A DNA stretch of 64,000 nt from Stenomitos rutilans HA7619-LM2 (GTDB lineage Bacteria > Cyanobacteriota > Cyanobacteriia > Leptolyngbyales > Leptolyngbyaceae), in contig JAHHIE010000001.1 of the NCBI GenBank assembly GCA_019358945.1, forward strand, positions 124,001-188,000. The letters are read 5' to 3'. The position numbers and the translations under genes were made by a program. Each line of letters begins with the position of its first letter. The stretch's first letter is position 1. The notes below the pieces were generated by a model, which saw only the letters and a program-made list of their open reading frames with translations, was not told the origin of the DNA and did no database searches. Below are positions 8,953 to 18,353 of this stretch, one piece after another.

Positions 8953-8978
8953 GTAGGGTAGGCACTACCCACCCTGCT
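8953..8978. repeat. Imperfect palindrome (GTAGGGTAGGCACTACCCACCCTGC)
   Basis: A hairpin-forming sequence between the YgiT-type gene and the M48 protease gene. It is a diverged relative of the perfect palindrome at 10960-10984, which lies on the other side of the protease gene. Confidence 0.5.
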
Positions 8979-9049
8979 TCTACTTCTTGTTGCCTTATCT
9001 TCTCCTATGGGCATTTTAGAGATAAGCAACCAACGGGGGAAAATTAGTG

Positions 9050-10945
9050 ATGTTGTGGAATAGAGAGCGTTACGAAACACTCATTCAGCAATTAGAAACA
9101 CATGCCAATCGCCATCCGGCAGTCTACCGTCTGCAAGTGAGGCTACTGGCTGGGCTGGGATATGCTTATCTTTTTATCATTCTGGCAGGTTTAATTGGTC
9201 TATTAGTAGGTTTGTTATGGCTAATCGTAAGTACTCAAAACGTCGGTAGAGGTAGTATTCAAAGCATAGTCCTCTTAATTTTTCTTTTAGTTATTATTCT
9301 GCAATCGCTATGGATTAAATTTCCACGTCCTAATGGGCTTAAGTTGGAGCGATCGCATTTTCCTCATTTGTTTGGACTCATTGATGACCTTACCTGTAAG
9401 CTCCAAGTTCCAACGATCTACCATGTTTTGCTAACCGATGAGTTTAATGCATCTGTTTGTCAAGTCCCACGATTAGGCATTTTGGGTTGGTATGAAAGCT
9501 ATCTCATCCTGGGGTTGCCTTTCATGCAGGCAATTTCACCAGATCAATTTCGGGCTGTTCTTGCTCATGAATTTGGGCATTTATCTGGCAACCATTCTCG
9601 ATTTGCTGGTTGGATTTACAGAGTACGTGAATCCTGGCTAAATGTTTTAGACCGATTACAAAATGGCGGTAATCATGGCTCAACCTGGTTCTTTAAACCT
9701 TTTTTTAATTGGTACGCGCCGTTTTTCTATGCTTATTCCTTTGTGTTAGCCCGCCTGGATGAATATGAGGCAGATCGCTGTGCTGCTCAACAAACAAGCC
9801 CCCAACAAGCTGCCGAAGCACTCTTGAACATAGAACTGCAAAGTCAAAAATTACATTACTACTGGGAAAACGTTTACGAACAGGTTGAGCATCAGATTGA
9901 GGTGCCCGCAATGGTTTATTCCCAACTGTTGTCTCATTTGAAAACACCGATTGAATCGAACAATTATCAAACCTGGTTAGAAACTGCTTTCGCCCGAAAA
10001 ACAAACCTCGCAGATACGCATCCCTGTTTGCGCGATCGCCTCGCTGCACTTGGTTACCCTTCCGATTTTCCCAAACGAGTGCACCTACCTATGCCTGTTG
10101 CAATCACTGCTGCCGAGAAGCTGCTGGGCAGACAATTAGAACAATACGTAACGCAATTTGATCACAATTGGAAGCTAGCTTCAGAAGCTCCCTGGAAACA
10201 GCAACATGTCTATATTCAAGAAACTCGGCAGGCAGTTAAGCAACTCATGCAGAAATCTGAAGTGACACCGCTGACGAGCGATGAAGCATGGGAACTATCT
10301 TGTTACATCAATAAGTTAGATGGTTCCAAAGCAGCCTTGCCCTATTTTGAAGCAGTCATTAAGCTCAATAATAGCCATGTTGCAGCTAACCGAGTCTATG
10401 GAACCTTACTACTAGCTGAGGGAAATTTTACTGGTATTCAATATCTTGAAAAAGCTGCCGCTCTCAATCCGAAAATTGCTCCTGATTGCTACGAAACAAT
10501 CTATAATCAACTACATGAGCAAGGCAAACTAGAAGAGGCGAAAGCTTTCTTGCTTAAGTGGAAAAAGCACAGTAAAGTTGCTAAAACTATCGAAAGAAAG
10601 CAATTCAGTATTAGCCCTAGAGATCATTTTAAGCCTCATGGGCTAGGAGAAGAAGTTGTTAGTCATCTGTGCCAGCAAATAGCTCAATATCAACAGATCA
10701 AGGAAGCATACCTTGTTCAAAAAGTTGTCAAAGAATTGCAAGATTTACCAACGTATTTTCTAGTAATTTGGTACGAATTCACTTTTAGCCAAAACCTAAC
10801 TGGCGAACCGTCTATTGATCAAGTTCAACAAAAGCTGACGAACGAGATCAGTTTTTTAGGAGGAGAATATTTTTTGACAATCCAAATCTCCTCGCTGAGA
10901 GGCAAGCTTCGTAAGATTCCTGGCTCAAATATCTACAAGCGGTAG
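9050..10945 (+). CDS. M48-family zinc metalloprotease, membrane-anchored
   Basis: Membrane zinc endopeptidase. The active site AHEFGHLSGNH (HEFGH at about residues 173-177) and the downstream third ligand region (DEYEADRCAA) are intact. Two hydrophobic segments near the N-terminus (about residues 38-65 and 73-88) anchor it, as in the HtpX/Ste24-like group. The C-terminal half is helical with TPR-like character (YFEAVIKLNNSHVAANRVYGTLLLAEGNF). GTG 9047 precedes ATG 9050; a GGGGGA box about nine bases upstream favours the ATG. A role in membrane protein quality control is inferred from the family. Confidence 0.85.
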   Translation: MLWNRERYETLIQQLETHANRHPAVYRLQVRLLAGLGYAYLFIILAGLIGLLVGLLWLIVSTQNVGRGSIQSIVLLIFLLVIILQSLWIKFPRPNGLKLERSHFPHLFGLIDDLTCKLQVPTIYHVLLTDEFNASVCQVPRLGILGWYESYLILGLPFMQAISPDQFRAVLAHEFGHLSGNHSRFAGWIYRVRESWLNVLDRLQNGGNHGSTWFFKPFFNWYAPFFYAYSFVLARLDEYEADRCAAQQTSPQQAAEALLNIELQSQKLHYYWENVYEQVEHQIEVPAMVYSQLLSHLKTPIESNNYQTWLETAFARKTNLADTHPCLRDRLAALGYPSDFPKRVHLPMPVAITAAEKLLGRQLEQYVTQFDHNWKLASEAPWKQQHVYIQETRQAVKQLMQKSEVTPLTSDEAWELSCYINKLDGSKAALPYFEAVIKLNNSHVAANRVYGTLLLAEGNFTGIQYLEKAAALNPKIAPDCYETIYNQLHEQGKLEEAKAFLLKWKKHSKVAKTIERKQFSISPRDHFKPHGLGEEVVSHLCQQIAQYQQIKEAYLVQKVVKELQDLPTYFLVIWYEFTFSQNLTGEPSIDQVQQKLTNEISFLGGEYFLTIQISSLRGKLRKIPGSNIYKR

Positions 10946-10959
10946 TTTGAAATTAATTT

Positions 10960-10984
10960 GTAGGGTGGGCACTGCCCACCCTAC
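10960..10984. repeat. Perfect palindrome, possible terminator of M48 gene
   Basis: GTAGGGTGGGCA and its exact reverse complement are separated by one base, 15 bp after the M48 stop, and followed by TTTTAG. It can fold as a strong hairpin and could end transcription. An AACCAAC heptamer array follows at about 10996-11035. Confidence 0.6.
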
Positions 10985-11036
10985 TTTTAGATAACAACTA
11001 ACAACCAACAACCAACAACCAACAACCAACAACTAA

Positions 11037-12425
11037 TCAGTGTCTTCCACTAGGACGACGGGAAATGGGCGATCGTGCACTCGATCCACCATCCGCATGA
11101 TGTACAGTACGAGGCTTTGGAGCGGGATGGGGCGATCGAGAGGGAGCGCGATCGGGGCGTTTGCTGCGAGAGGCTTGTCCGCGCTGTCCGTTTTGGATCG
11201 GTTCTGGCTTGGCGTGGGGATTTGGCTCAAAGCCTGGAACAATTTCTCTAGGCAAGGGCTGTTTGATGAGGCGTTCAATATCGGCTAGCAACTTCAGTTC
11301 ATCGACGCAAACTAACGAAACCGCTTCGCCTTCCGCACCTGCGCGACCTGTACGACCGATGCGATGAACGTAATCTTCAGGGACATTTGGTAACTCAAAG
11401 TTGACGACGTGAGGCAAATCGCTGATGTCAATGCCGCGTGCTGCAATATCGGTAGCGACTAATACCTGCATGCTACCGTCTTTGAACTTTGCGAGGGCAC
11501 GGGTTCTAGCCGCCTGACTTTTGTTGCCGTGAATGGCTAGCGAAGGGATGCGATCTTCAGTAAGCTGTTTGACCAGGCGATCGGCTCCATGCTTGGTGCG
11601 CGTAAACACCAGGACTTGAAACCAGTTGTGTTCTTTGATGAGATGCGTGAGCAGGTGCCGCTTTTGCTCACGATCGACGGGATACACTTTTTGCGCAACG
11701 GTATCAGCCGTCAGTTGACGACGCTCGGCCTCAATGATGGTAGGGCGATCGAGCAAGGTGGAGGCAAGCGCCTTGATATCGCCAGAAAACGTGGCAGAAA
11801 ACAGCAAATTTTGCCGTTCTTTCGGCAACAGTCCCAGAATGCGACGAATATCGCGGATAAAGCCCATATCCAACATGCGATCGGCTTCATCCAGCACCAA
11901 AATTTCAATGCGCGATAAATCGACGGTTCCTTGCTGAACATGGTCTAACAACCGTCCTGGGGTCGCTACCAGAATGTCCACACCACCTTTCAAGCGTTGA
12001 ATCTGCGGATGCATCCCCACGCCGCCAAAAATGGTCATGGAGGTGAGCCGCAGATACTTGCCATACTCACGCACACTTTCTTCTACCTGGGCGGCAAGTT
12101 CACGTGTGGGCGCGAGAATGAGCGCTCGGATGGGCGATCGCTTGCGAGGTTGACTGATCTTTGCGGGCAAGCGTCCGTTGGATGAGGGGCGATCGCTCCC
12201 ACGATTGTCAGGAGAAGCTGTATAGCTGCCTTGCGACAAGAGGTGCAGAATCGGCAAGGTAAAGCCAGCGGTCTTGCCTGTACCTGTTTGAGCACCCGCC
12301 ATCAGATCACCACCCGATAGCACCGCCGGAATTGCCTGTAATTGAATGGGGGTTGGTTCGGTGTAGCCGCGCTCAGTGACAGCACGCACGATCGCATCGG
12401 ACAGACCGAGGTTTGAAAACGACAT
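11037..12425 (-). CDS. DEAD-box ATP-dependent RNA helicase (RhlE-like)
   Basis: All helicase motifs are present in order: Q motif ([13 protein letters not shown]), AQTGTGKT (residues 45-52), [30 protein letters not shown] and [10 protein letters not shown]. The 462 residues end with a basic, serine/arginine/proline-rich tail ([17 protein letters not shown]) that may bind RNA, as in cyanobacterial RhlE/CrhR-type proteins. It unwinds RNA duplexes in ribosome assembly or mRNA turnover. Whether it is the cold- and redox-controlled CrhR cannot be told from motifs alone. Confidence 0.92.
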   Translation of the reverse strand: MSFSNLGLSDAIVRAVTERGYTEPTPIQLQAIPAVLSGGDLMAGAQTGTGKTAGFTLPILHLLSQGSYTASPDNRGSDRPSSNGRLPAKISQPRKRSPIRALILAPTRELAAQVEESVREYGKYLRLTSMTIFGGVGMHPQIQRLKGGVDILVATPGRLLDHVQQGTVDLSRIEILVLDEADRMLDMGFIRDIRRILGLLPKERQNLLFSATFSGDIKALASTLLDRPTIIEAERRQLTADTVAQKVYPVDREQKRHLLTHLIKEHNWFQVLVFTRTKHGADRLVKQLTEDRIPSLAIHGNKSQAARTRALAKFKDGSMQVLVATDIAARGIDISDLPHVVNFELPNVPEDYVHRIGRTGRAGAEGEAVSLVCVDELKLLADIERLIKQPLPREIVPGFEPNPHAKPEPIQNGQRGQASRSKRPDRAPSRSPHPAPKPRTVHHADGGSSARSPISRRPSGRH

Positions 12426-12634
12426 AGAGCTCCAGTAGTAGCATCAGCCCCCGCCGTTTGCAGCGTCAGTCTTAGGCGGACAGAAATCAACGTTGAAGGG
12501 CTAACAAGGCAGTGACGCTAGGACTGGAAGCGAATGCCACAGCTTTGCATTCTAGCAGAGTGCCGCCACTTGCGGTTGAGCCAGTACCGAACCCCAAATA
12601 AGCCCCTCCCGTCACCGAGGTTTCCAATGTTGAA

Positions 12635-13357
12635 TCAATAGGGAACGGTGCCTTGATAGCTGGTGCCATCGGGCATGATGGCCCAATCTAACCGCGCGTT
12701 GGACAGGTTGGTGCCGTTCAAGTCGGCATCTTTGAGATTGGCGTAGCGGAGATCAGCCCCGCTCAAATCTGCGTTTTTCAAGTTGGCGTTGATAAGAATG
12801 GCACCATATAAGCTGGCATTTTGCATCTGGGCGTGCTCAACGCTGGCGTTTCTCAGATTGGCATCCCGTAATTCTGCCTGCTTTAGCGTGGCATCCTTCA
12901 AATTGGCTTGGGAGAGGCTGATGTTTAACAACTGGGCTTGGCTCAGGTTGGCCCCGCTCAAATTCGCTTGGCCTAGATCAGCCCCCTGTAAGTTGGCTGC
13001 TTTAAGGCTGGCTGCACTCAATTGCGCCCCTCGCAACGTGGCATTGATCAGCTTCGTTTGGCTCAAATTCGATCGTGCGAGGTTGGCTTGGCGAAAATTG
13101 GCTCGGCTTAAATCCATGCCGCTCAAATCGATGCCGCTTAAATTACAGCGAATGCAGGTTTTCGTTTGCAAAAGCTGGGCTGAAGTCGTCGCTGACTTAT
13201 TAGCGTTTGCAGTCGCGGGGCGATCGTTTTGCTCAACGCGATCTGACACTGATACTTCAGCAGCCACAGGAGGCTGTAGCGCTTGCCGAACTTTGACTGC
13301 GCTGAAGAGACAGGTTGTGAGTAGTGTGACAGCAATTAAGAGTGTTCTCAGATTCAT
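12635..13357 (-). CDS. Exported pentapeptide-repeat protein
   Basis: A 240-residue protein with an N-terminal signal peptide or anchor (RTLLIAVTLLTTCLFSAV), a low-complexity linker (about residues 30-68), a CIRCNLSGI segment with a CxxC pair, and then about 30 consecutive A(D/N)LXX pentapeptides (about residues 72-230). These fold into a right-handed quadrilateral beta-helix. Such proteins are abundant in cyanobacteria and mostly of unknown role. The signal suggests location in the periplasm or thylakoid lumen. Confidence 0.88.
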   Translation of the reverse strand: MNLRTLLIAVTLLTTCLFSAVKVRQALQPPVAAEVSVSDRVEQNDRPATANANKSATTSAQLLQTKTCIRCNLSGIDLSGMDLSRANFRQANLARSNLSQTKLINATLRGAQLSAASLKAANLQGADLGQANLSGANLSQAQLLNISLSQANLKDATLKQAELRDANLRNASVEHAQMQNASLYGAILINANLKNADLSGADLRYANLKDADLNGTNLSNARLDWAIMPDGTSYQGTVPY

Positions 13358-13663
13358 GAATTTTGGTCAAGCCATTGTGAAGCAATGCATCCGGTTAATA
13401 GCGGCGCGTTACTGATACTATTCGCGCTTAGCCCCCTGCACCGGGACGAGGTGCTTAAAGTTTCAGTAAATCCACGGTGAAAAGACTGTTGAAAGCTTAG
13501 CGTGCGGGTTAAGAAGTGTATGTAGCCACTGTTTCTTAGACCATTGACCTGGATGTCGCAACTGCCCATGAGTGCGTCACCCCAAATGTCTAGCCGCAGC
13601 AGAGCGAAGGTTCAGTTAATACATCGGTGCTTTAACGGACAGTTCAGGGATGATCACATTCAC
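13358..13663. other. Intergenic region without recognised content
   Basis: About 300 bp upstream of the leftward pentapeptide gene. It probably holds that gene's promoter. No RNA gene or coding sequence was recognised; the repeats that follow are listed separately. Confidence 0.4.
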
Positions 13664-13711
13664 TCTGTAGATTCACCAGTCTGTAGGTTCACTAGTCTGT
13701 AGGTTCGTCAG
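13664..13711. repeat. 16-bp tandem repeat, three copies
   Basis: Three adjacent copies of TCTGTAGRTTCAYYAG-like units (13664, 13680, 13696) with a few substitutions. They lie just before the MITE-like element. Function unknown. Confidence 0.8.
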
Positions 13712-13734
13712 TTTACGGATTTATCAGTCTTAAT

Positions 13735-13888
13735 TAGGACTTACGCAAAAGCGGTCATCCTTCGCCCCCTGGCCCCCAATTCATAGCCCTAGCGGGCATA
13801 CCCTTCGGGAAGCAAGCTACAAGAAAGGGGGGAACCGAGCCAATTAAAGCCCCCAGCATTGGGGGTTGGGGCAAATGCGTAAGTCCTA
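13735..13888. mobile_element. MITE-like element with 13-bp perfect terminal inverted repeats
   Basis: The ends are TAGGACTTACGCA and its exact reverse complement TGCGTAAGTCCTA, 154 bp apart end to end. CTTAA lies on both sides (13729-13733 and 13889-13893), a possible 5-bp target duplication, with one extra T on the left. There is no transposase inside, so it would need one supplied elsewhere. The interior includes the short motif TACCCTTCGGGAAGCAAGCTA, whose relative recurs near 30062. Confidence 0.75.
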
Positions 13889-13991
13889 CTTAAGTTTCAG
13901 AGCCGCGATCGCCTGAGCGTGATCAATTTCAAGGTTGCACTACCGCTCTCCAGCACGTTAAAGAAGCCTTTTGCCCCTTGGAGCGGTAAAG

Positions 13992-14897
13992 ATGAATAGT
14001 TCTGCCTTTGAGAAAGTTTTATTGTCCGCTATCCTCACCTCTTGTACCGTCTTCTCGGTTTCAATGGTGGCCTTTATTCCACGCCGACCACAACCCATCA
14101 CGGTTGAGCCGCCCGATCGCATCGAGTCCACTGAACAAATTAATCAACGCGATGTGGTGATTCGGCATATTGGTATGTCGATCGTGATTAGCGTTGGAAC
14201 TGGCATTACAACGGCAGAACTGCTTCGCAAGTGGGGGCGATCGCGGGAAGCTTCTCTCTCAGGTCAGCAAGGGTTTAGTGCCCAGGCCATGCTACAGGCT
14301 GTTGCCCCAAACCTCGCGCCCGATCTGGCTCTGGCAGGTGATGGGTTTACCACATCCCTGAAGAGTATGACCGAAGCAGATCACTGGTCAGTCGAGCAGC
14401 AGGAGTTGCATCAGCAAGCTGTGGCGGTGATGGCTCCTGATCGCGCTGATGGTTTAGAGCAACCAGAACTACCGCTGTTTCTCTTCCAGCCTTCTGCCGT
14501 CCCCCTGCAAAGTGAAGATGTCAACTGGTTTCAACCCTTTTTGCCTGATGTGGCTCCGCTCGACTCTGTACCCGACTCGCCATTAGAGACGATCGACGAG
14601 CAATCCACTGCATCGCGGTTGCTGTCATCACGCGAACAGTACCAGACCTGCCGGATTGCTTCACCAAATGCATCAGAACGGGTGTTAGCTATCCTGTTTG
14701 ATGAGCAATACTACCGCTTTGTTAAACTCACGAGCGATCGCACGCAGGCACTCCGCATAGCGCAACGGGTTGATCAGCGCGGCGAAGCAACGGTCATCAC
14801 GGCAATGGGCGATCGCTATGCCATCTGGTCTTTAGAGCCAGAAGCGCATCCGGCGGCGATCGACTCGGAGATGGCGCTTTCGACCTTGATGGCGTAG
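13992..14897 (+). CDS. Conserved membrane-anchored protein of unknown function
   Basis: The 301 residues from ATG 13992 start with a hydrophobic segment (KVLLSAILTSCTVFSVSMVAFI, residues 8-29) and have a second apolar stretch around HIGMSIVISVGTGITTAELL. A long, acidic, proline-rich middle follows. The C-terminal domain (about residues 215-300) has YQTCRIASPNASERVLAILFDEQYYRF and ends near YAIWSLEPEAH. I recognise no named domain. It probably sits in the membrane with the rest outside the cytoplasm. The upstream MITE-like element ends about 100 bp before the start codon. Confidence 0.6.
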   Translation: MNSSAFEKVLLSAILTSCTVFSVSMVAFIPRRPQPITVEPPDRIESTEQINQRDVVIRHIGMSIVISVGTGITTAELLRKWGRSREASLSGQQGFSAQAMLQAVAPNLAPDLALAGDGFTTSLKSMTEADHWSVEQQELHQQAVAVMAPDRADGLEQPELPLFLFQPSAVPLQSEDVNWFQPFLPDVAPLDSVPDSPLETIDEQSTASRLLSSREQYQTCRIASPNASERVLAILFDEQYYRFVKLTSDRTQALRIAQRVDQRGEATVITAMGDRYAIWSLEPEAHPAAIDSEMALSTLMA

Positions 14898-15321
14898 AAG
14901 GACTGCGGGTAGCGGGTAGGTGAGCGCAGTTTCGCGATCATTTTTCCTTCACACATCGTTAACAAGAGGCGATTGCATAGGACAAAACATGCCATCAGGC
15001 GACTGATTCGGTTAAGCGAGCGGAATCTATACCCTTTGGCAGGCAACGGATATACCATTTCCCTTTCATTGAGCTACAGATGAGGTACTCCAACCAGCGA
15101 TGCTACGCAGGTTCGGTCGCTCAAAACTCTCTAGCTTGTCGGCGCAAAGCGCTACTCAAAACTCAAAACTGGTGTTACTGGGGCAGATGACAACCTCAGG
15201 CTCGATTGTCGCGCTAATATCGCCGCCCAAGGGAAAATACCCCCAACGGGTACCATCAACTTTTTGGGAGGTCGTTTAGGCTGTCTTCGTAGCCAAACTA
15301 GAGTTCTTTCTAGAGGAAATT
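14898..15321. other. Intergenic region with a composite repeat
   Basis: A 420-bp gap ahead of the peroxidase gene. At 15120-15170 it carries ACTCAAA heptamers on both sides of GGCGCAAAGCGCTACTC, the same composite found inside rsmG. GAGGAAAT just before 15322 is a good ribosome binding site for the peroxidase. No further gene was seen. Confidence 0.6.
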
Positions 15322-16884
15322 ATGTCATCACCACAACACGGCTTTAGCGTTCGTAACGGAGACAACACGCCTCAGGGCGCTTTTGCAGAGACAGGCAAAT
15401 TCGGCAGGATGTTCCCGGAACTACCCGCCTTTACACCGTCGATCGACAGCCTGGTAGCGCTGGGCAATGCCATGATCGACGATCGCACCGATCCGACTGA
15501 GCCACAGAGAGACCATCCCGATGGCGATAATCGCAATGTGCCAGCCGGGTTTACATATTTGGGGCAGTTTGTTGATCATGACCTGACCTTTGACCCCACC
15601 TCATTAAAAGAGAAGCGGGTTGATCCGCAAGCCGTCGTCAACTTCCGCACGCCTGCGCTGGATCTGGATAGCGTTTACGGGTCAGGCCCAGATGATCAAC
15701 CTTACCTGTATCAGCTCAAGGACAAAGAGAAGTTCCTCATTGGTAAAAACGAGGCCAGTAATGATGCTAACGGTCCGCTGAATGTCAAAGGCGACCATGA
15801 TATTCCTCGCGCCCCCAGCACGATCGCCTTGTTAGGCGATCCGCGCAATGACGAGAACCTGTTGGTAGCGCAGACCCATCTGGCGATCCTGAAGTTCCAC
15901 AACAAGATTGTCGATGGACTCAGAGATGGCTCGATTCCCCGGAAAGCTGCGATCAGCAAGACCATCTTTGAAGAAGCCAGACAGCTAGTAGTTTGGCACT
16001 ATCAATGGATTGTGGTATTTGACTTCCTCGATCGCATTCTTGACCCCAACCAGGTCAACAAAGTGCTGAATGAGGGGCGCAAGTTCTATAAGTTCAACAC
16101 CTTTCCGTTTATCCCCGTGGAGTTCTCGGTGGCAGCGTACCGTTTGGGTCACAGCATGATCCGTAGTTCCTACGACTACAACCGTGTCTTTACCTTCAAG
16201 GATATCTCTCCCAACAGCTTCGTCCCAGCCTCGCTCGGTTTGCTGTTTAACTTTACGGGCAAATCCAGACGCATACCGCCCCAAGGTCCAGGATTGGAAA
16301 CCCTCTTGCCCACTAACTGGATTGTGGATTGGCGACGCTTCTTTGACATTGATCCAGCCGTGCCAGTGAACCACTCTCGCAAGCTTGATCCCTTCCTCGT
16401 CAATCCGCTGAAGGATATTCCCAATCTCCCGAACGTGCCAAACCTTCAGCCTCCTACATCGCTTGCGGTGAGAAACCTGCTGCGGGGACGTAGTATGGGG
16501 CTACCGTCTGGTCAGAGTGTGGCACGCTTCATGAATCTCAAGCCCCTGAGCGCGAGTGAGATTGCGTCGGGTTCAGATGGCGCAGTGGCAGCACGGTTTG
16601 GCTTTGATAAGGAAACACCCCTCTGGTACTACATCCTTAAAGAGGCACACGTACAGCAAAAGGGCTTGCGCCTGGGTGAGGTGGGTAGCCGCATTGTGGC
16701 CGAGGTCTTTTTGGGTCTCTTTGAGGGCGATAGCGATTCATTCTTTGTGCGCAATCGTCAATGGAAGCCCACGCTGCCTGCTAAGGTGCCAGGAACGTTT
16801 ACAATGGCTGACTTGATCCGGTTTACGGGAGAGATTAGCGCGATCGATGGTCTCGAAGCTCCTGTCCCCCCTCCTGCTCCCTAA
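15322..16884 (+). CDS. Animal-type haem peroxidase
   Basis: A 520-residue member of the peroxidase-cyclooxygenase superfamily, which oxidises halides or organic substrates with H2O2. The distal histidine lies in YLGQFVDHDLTFD (H86), in the usual distal segment, which also supplies the calcium-site aspartate. The proximal histidine is in AYRLGHSMIR (near residue 277), with the RSSYDYNRVF stretch after it. There is no signal peptide, which is common in bacterial forms. A strong hairpin terminator follows the stop at 40 bp, so this is probably a single-gene transcript. Physiological substrate unknown. Confidence 0.9.
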   Translation: MSSPQHGFSVRNGDNTPQGAFAETGKFGRMFPELPAFTPSIDSLVALGNAMIDDRTDPTEPQRDHPDGDNRNVPAGFTYLGQFVDHDLTFDPTSLKEKRVDPQAVVNFRTPALDLDSVYGSGPDDQPYLYQLKDKEKFLIGKNEASNDANGPLNVKGDHDIPRAPSTIALLGDPRNDENLLVAQTHLAILKFHNKIVDGLRDGSIPRKAAISKTIFEEARQLVVWHYQWIVVFDFLDRILDPNQVNKVLNEGRKFYKFNTFPFIPVEFSVAAYRLGHSMIRSSYDYNRVFTFKDISPNSFVPASLGLLFNFTGKSRRIPPQGPGLETLLPTNWIVDWRRFFDIDPAVPVNHSRKLDPFLVNPLKDIPNLPNVPNLQPPTSLAVRNLLRGRSMGLPSGQSVARFMNLKPLSASEIASGSDGAVAARFGFDKETPLWYYILKEAHVQQKGLRLGEVGSRIVAEVFLGLFEGDSDSFFVRNRQWKPTLPAKVPGTFTMADLIRFTGEISAIDGLEAPVPPPAP

Positions 16885-16922
16885 CATCACGATCGCAACG
16901 GTGATTGTGTAATGAGATAACC

Positions 16923-16964
16923 GTGAAGCGGACTGGAGTCACCTCTGGTCTGCTTCGCGTTTTT
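16923..16964 (+). terminator. Rho-independent terminator of the peroxidase gene
   Basis: A 14-bp stem (GAAGCGGACTGGAG pairing with CTCTGGTCTGCTTC, with some G-T pairs), a four-base loop and then GCGTTTTT. It lies 39 bp after the peroxidase stop codon. Confidence 0.85.
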
Positions 16965-17302
16965 GGGAAGCAGAAGGTGGGAATCAGAAGTCAGGAGTTC
17001 AGGAGCCAGTAGCAGTATACATTCTGATTCCTAACTTTCCAAGCCTGCTGTGTGCTGCCTTTGAAAATCAAGTTGGTCTCGTATCAAACGCTCAGATGAC
17101 ATGTGGCATAGCAGTATTGTTCGCATCGGCACACCACAATGCTTGCGAAAGGTCAAAGCGGCTTCTGGCTGTAAAAACCAGCAGCAGCAAAATTCCATGC
17201 CATCATGCAGAAAGACGATCGCAAGGCAATGTCTGGTGAATGATCATGTTGAGCCTGCAAAGGATGCAGCCGTTTTAGGCAAGCGTAACAGGGTGGCTGA
17301 AA
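16965..17302. other. Intergenic region with short repeats, no gene seen
   Basis: Contains a short CAGAAGT/CAGGAGT heptamer stretch (about 16985-17010). The rest shows no RNA gene, terminator or convincing coding sequence. Confidence 0.4.
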
Positions 17303-18235
17303 ATGCTTGTTGTGTTGGGCGGTATGGAGGGATTGCAGCAACGCCTGACGCATGCATCAATTGAGGATAAGTTACGCGCGATCGCTGAGGCAGACGCTTA
17401 CGGGGATGATGGCCTAGCCTTGCTGCTGCCACTGCTGGAGCATGACTCTGTACGCTTAGCGGCGGCAGCGTATGACGTGCTGCGTGAAGCAGACTCGCCT
17501 GACCTGCAAAGCCAGCTTGTGGCACACATCCCCTATGAAATGTTTGAGTGCCTGCACAAACTGCCCGTCCAGTCTTCCGCAAAAACACATCTCTTCATCA
17601 GTCCAGACAGCCAGAAACTGATTTTTGTCTTTGAACACGGCAACATACAGGTGTTTGATCTGCATTCTGGCAAGCAACATTCAGACTTACAGGGCGACTG
17701 GAACGTAAAGGAGACCATTACGGCGGCGGCCCTCAGCCCAGACGGCACGATCGTGTATGTGGGCGGCAGCAACGGCAGCTTTCGAGCGATCGCACTGACA
17801 ACTGGAAGGGTGGTGCGATCGTTTCCGACTCAAATCCCCGCGTTTGGCAGTCTTTCCATCAGTCAAGCAGGACGCATTCTCGTGGCCTCGGTTGCCCAAG
17901 GCTACGGTCAATGCTTTGAACTGTGGGATGTGCAAACCGGAGAACGGCTGCAAACCTGCCAGGAGGCGTATCCCATTTCCAACATGTATCCCACCGAAGA
18001 AGCGCTGGTGCGTAATTTTTTGAAGGGCGGAGCACGCAATGGCTATCAGTTCTCAGTTGAGGATGTTCGTCGTCGAGTTGTCTTTACGGAAGGGGGCAAT
18101 CATTATTACTACCAGCTTGGCGATCGACGTGCTACGCATGACACAGAGCACGCTAAACCTCTACCGCCACTCAACATGGAGCGTCCTGATATTGATGTAT
18201 ATCAGACAGGTCAGCTTGTGCGATCGATGGATTGA
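17303..18235 (+). CDS. HEAT-repeat plus beta-propeller (WD40-like) protein
   Basis: A 310-residue protein with two parts. Residues about 10-75 look like HEAT/armadillo helices (DGLALLLPLLEHDSVRLAAAAYDVLREADSP). Residues about 90-220 hold at least three propeller-like blades (FISPDSQKLIFVFEHGNIQVFDLHSG, ALSPDGTIVYVGGSNGSFRAI, LWDVQTGERLQT). Such combinations act as scaffolds, often on repair or assembly of other proteins. No signal peptide. ATG 17303 and ATG 17324 are both possible starts. I know no named family. Confidence 0.6.
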   Translation: MLVVLGGMEGLQQRLTHASIEDKLRAIAEADAYGDDGLALLLPLLEHDSVRLAAAAYDVLREADSPDLQSQLVAHIPYEMFECLHKLPVQSSAKTHLFISPDSQKLIFVFEHGNIQVFDLHSGKQHSDLQGDWNVKETITAAALSPDGTIVYVGGSNGSFRAIALTTGRVVRSFPTQIPAFGSLSISQAGRILVASVAQGYGQCFELWDVQTGERLQTCQEAYPISNMYPTEEALVRNFLKGGARNGYQFSVEDVRRRVVFTEGGNHYYYQLGDRRATHDTEHAKPLPPLNMERPDIDVYQTGQLVRSMD

Positions 18236-18353
18236 GTGCGATCGCCGCTCGTGCCGTGTTGTGGGAGGTCAAGCTTTACTACAGCCATGCTTTAGGCGCT
18301 GAAATGTTATCCTTTGCACAGCATTCCTCACCCGCACGTTGCACGGCAAAACT

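Noticed and set aside
12487-12669. Leftward 60-codon frame overlapping the end of the pentapeptide gene
   Set aside because: It overlaps a well-supported gene in another frame and shows no family features.
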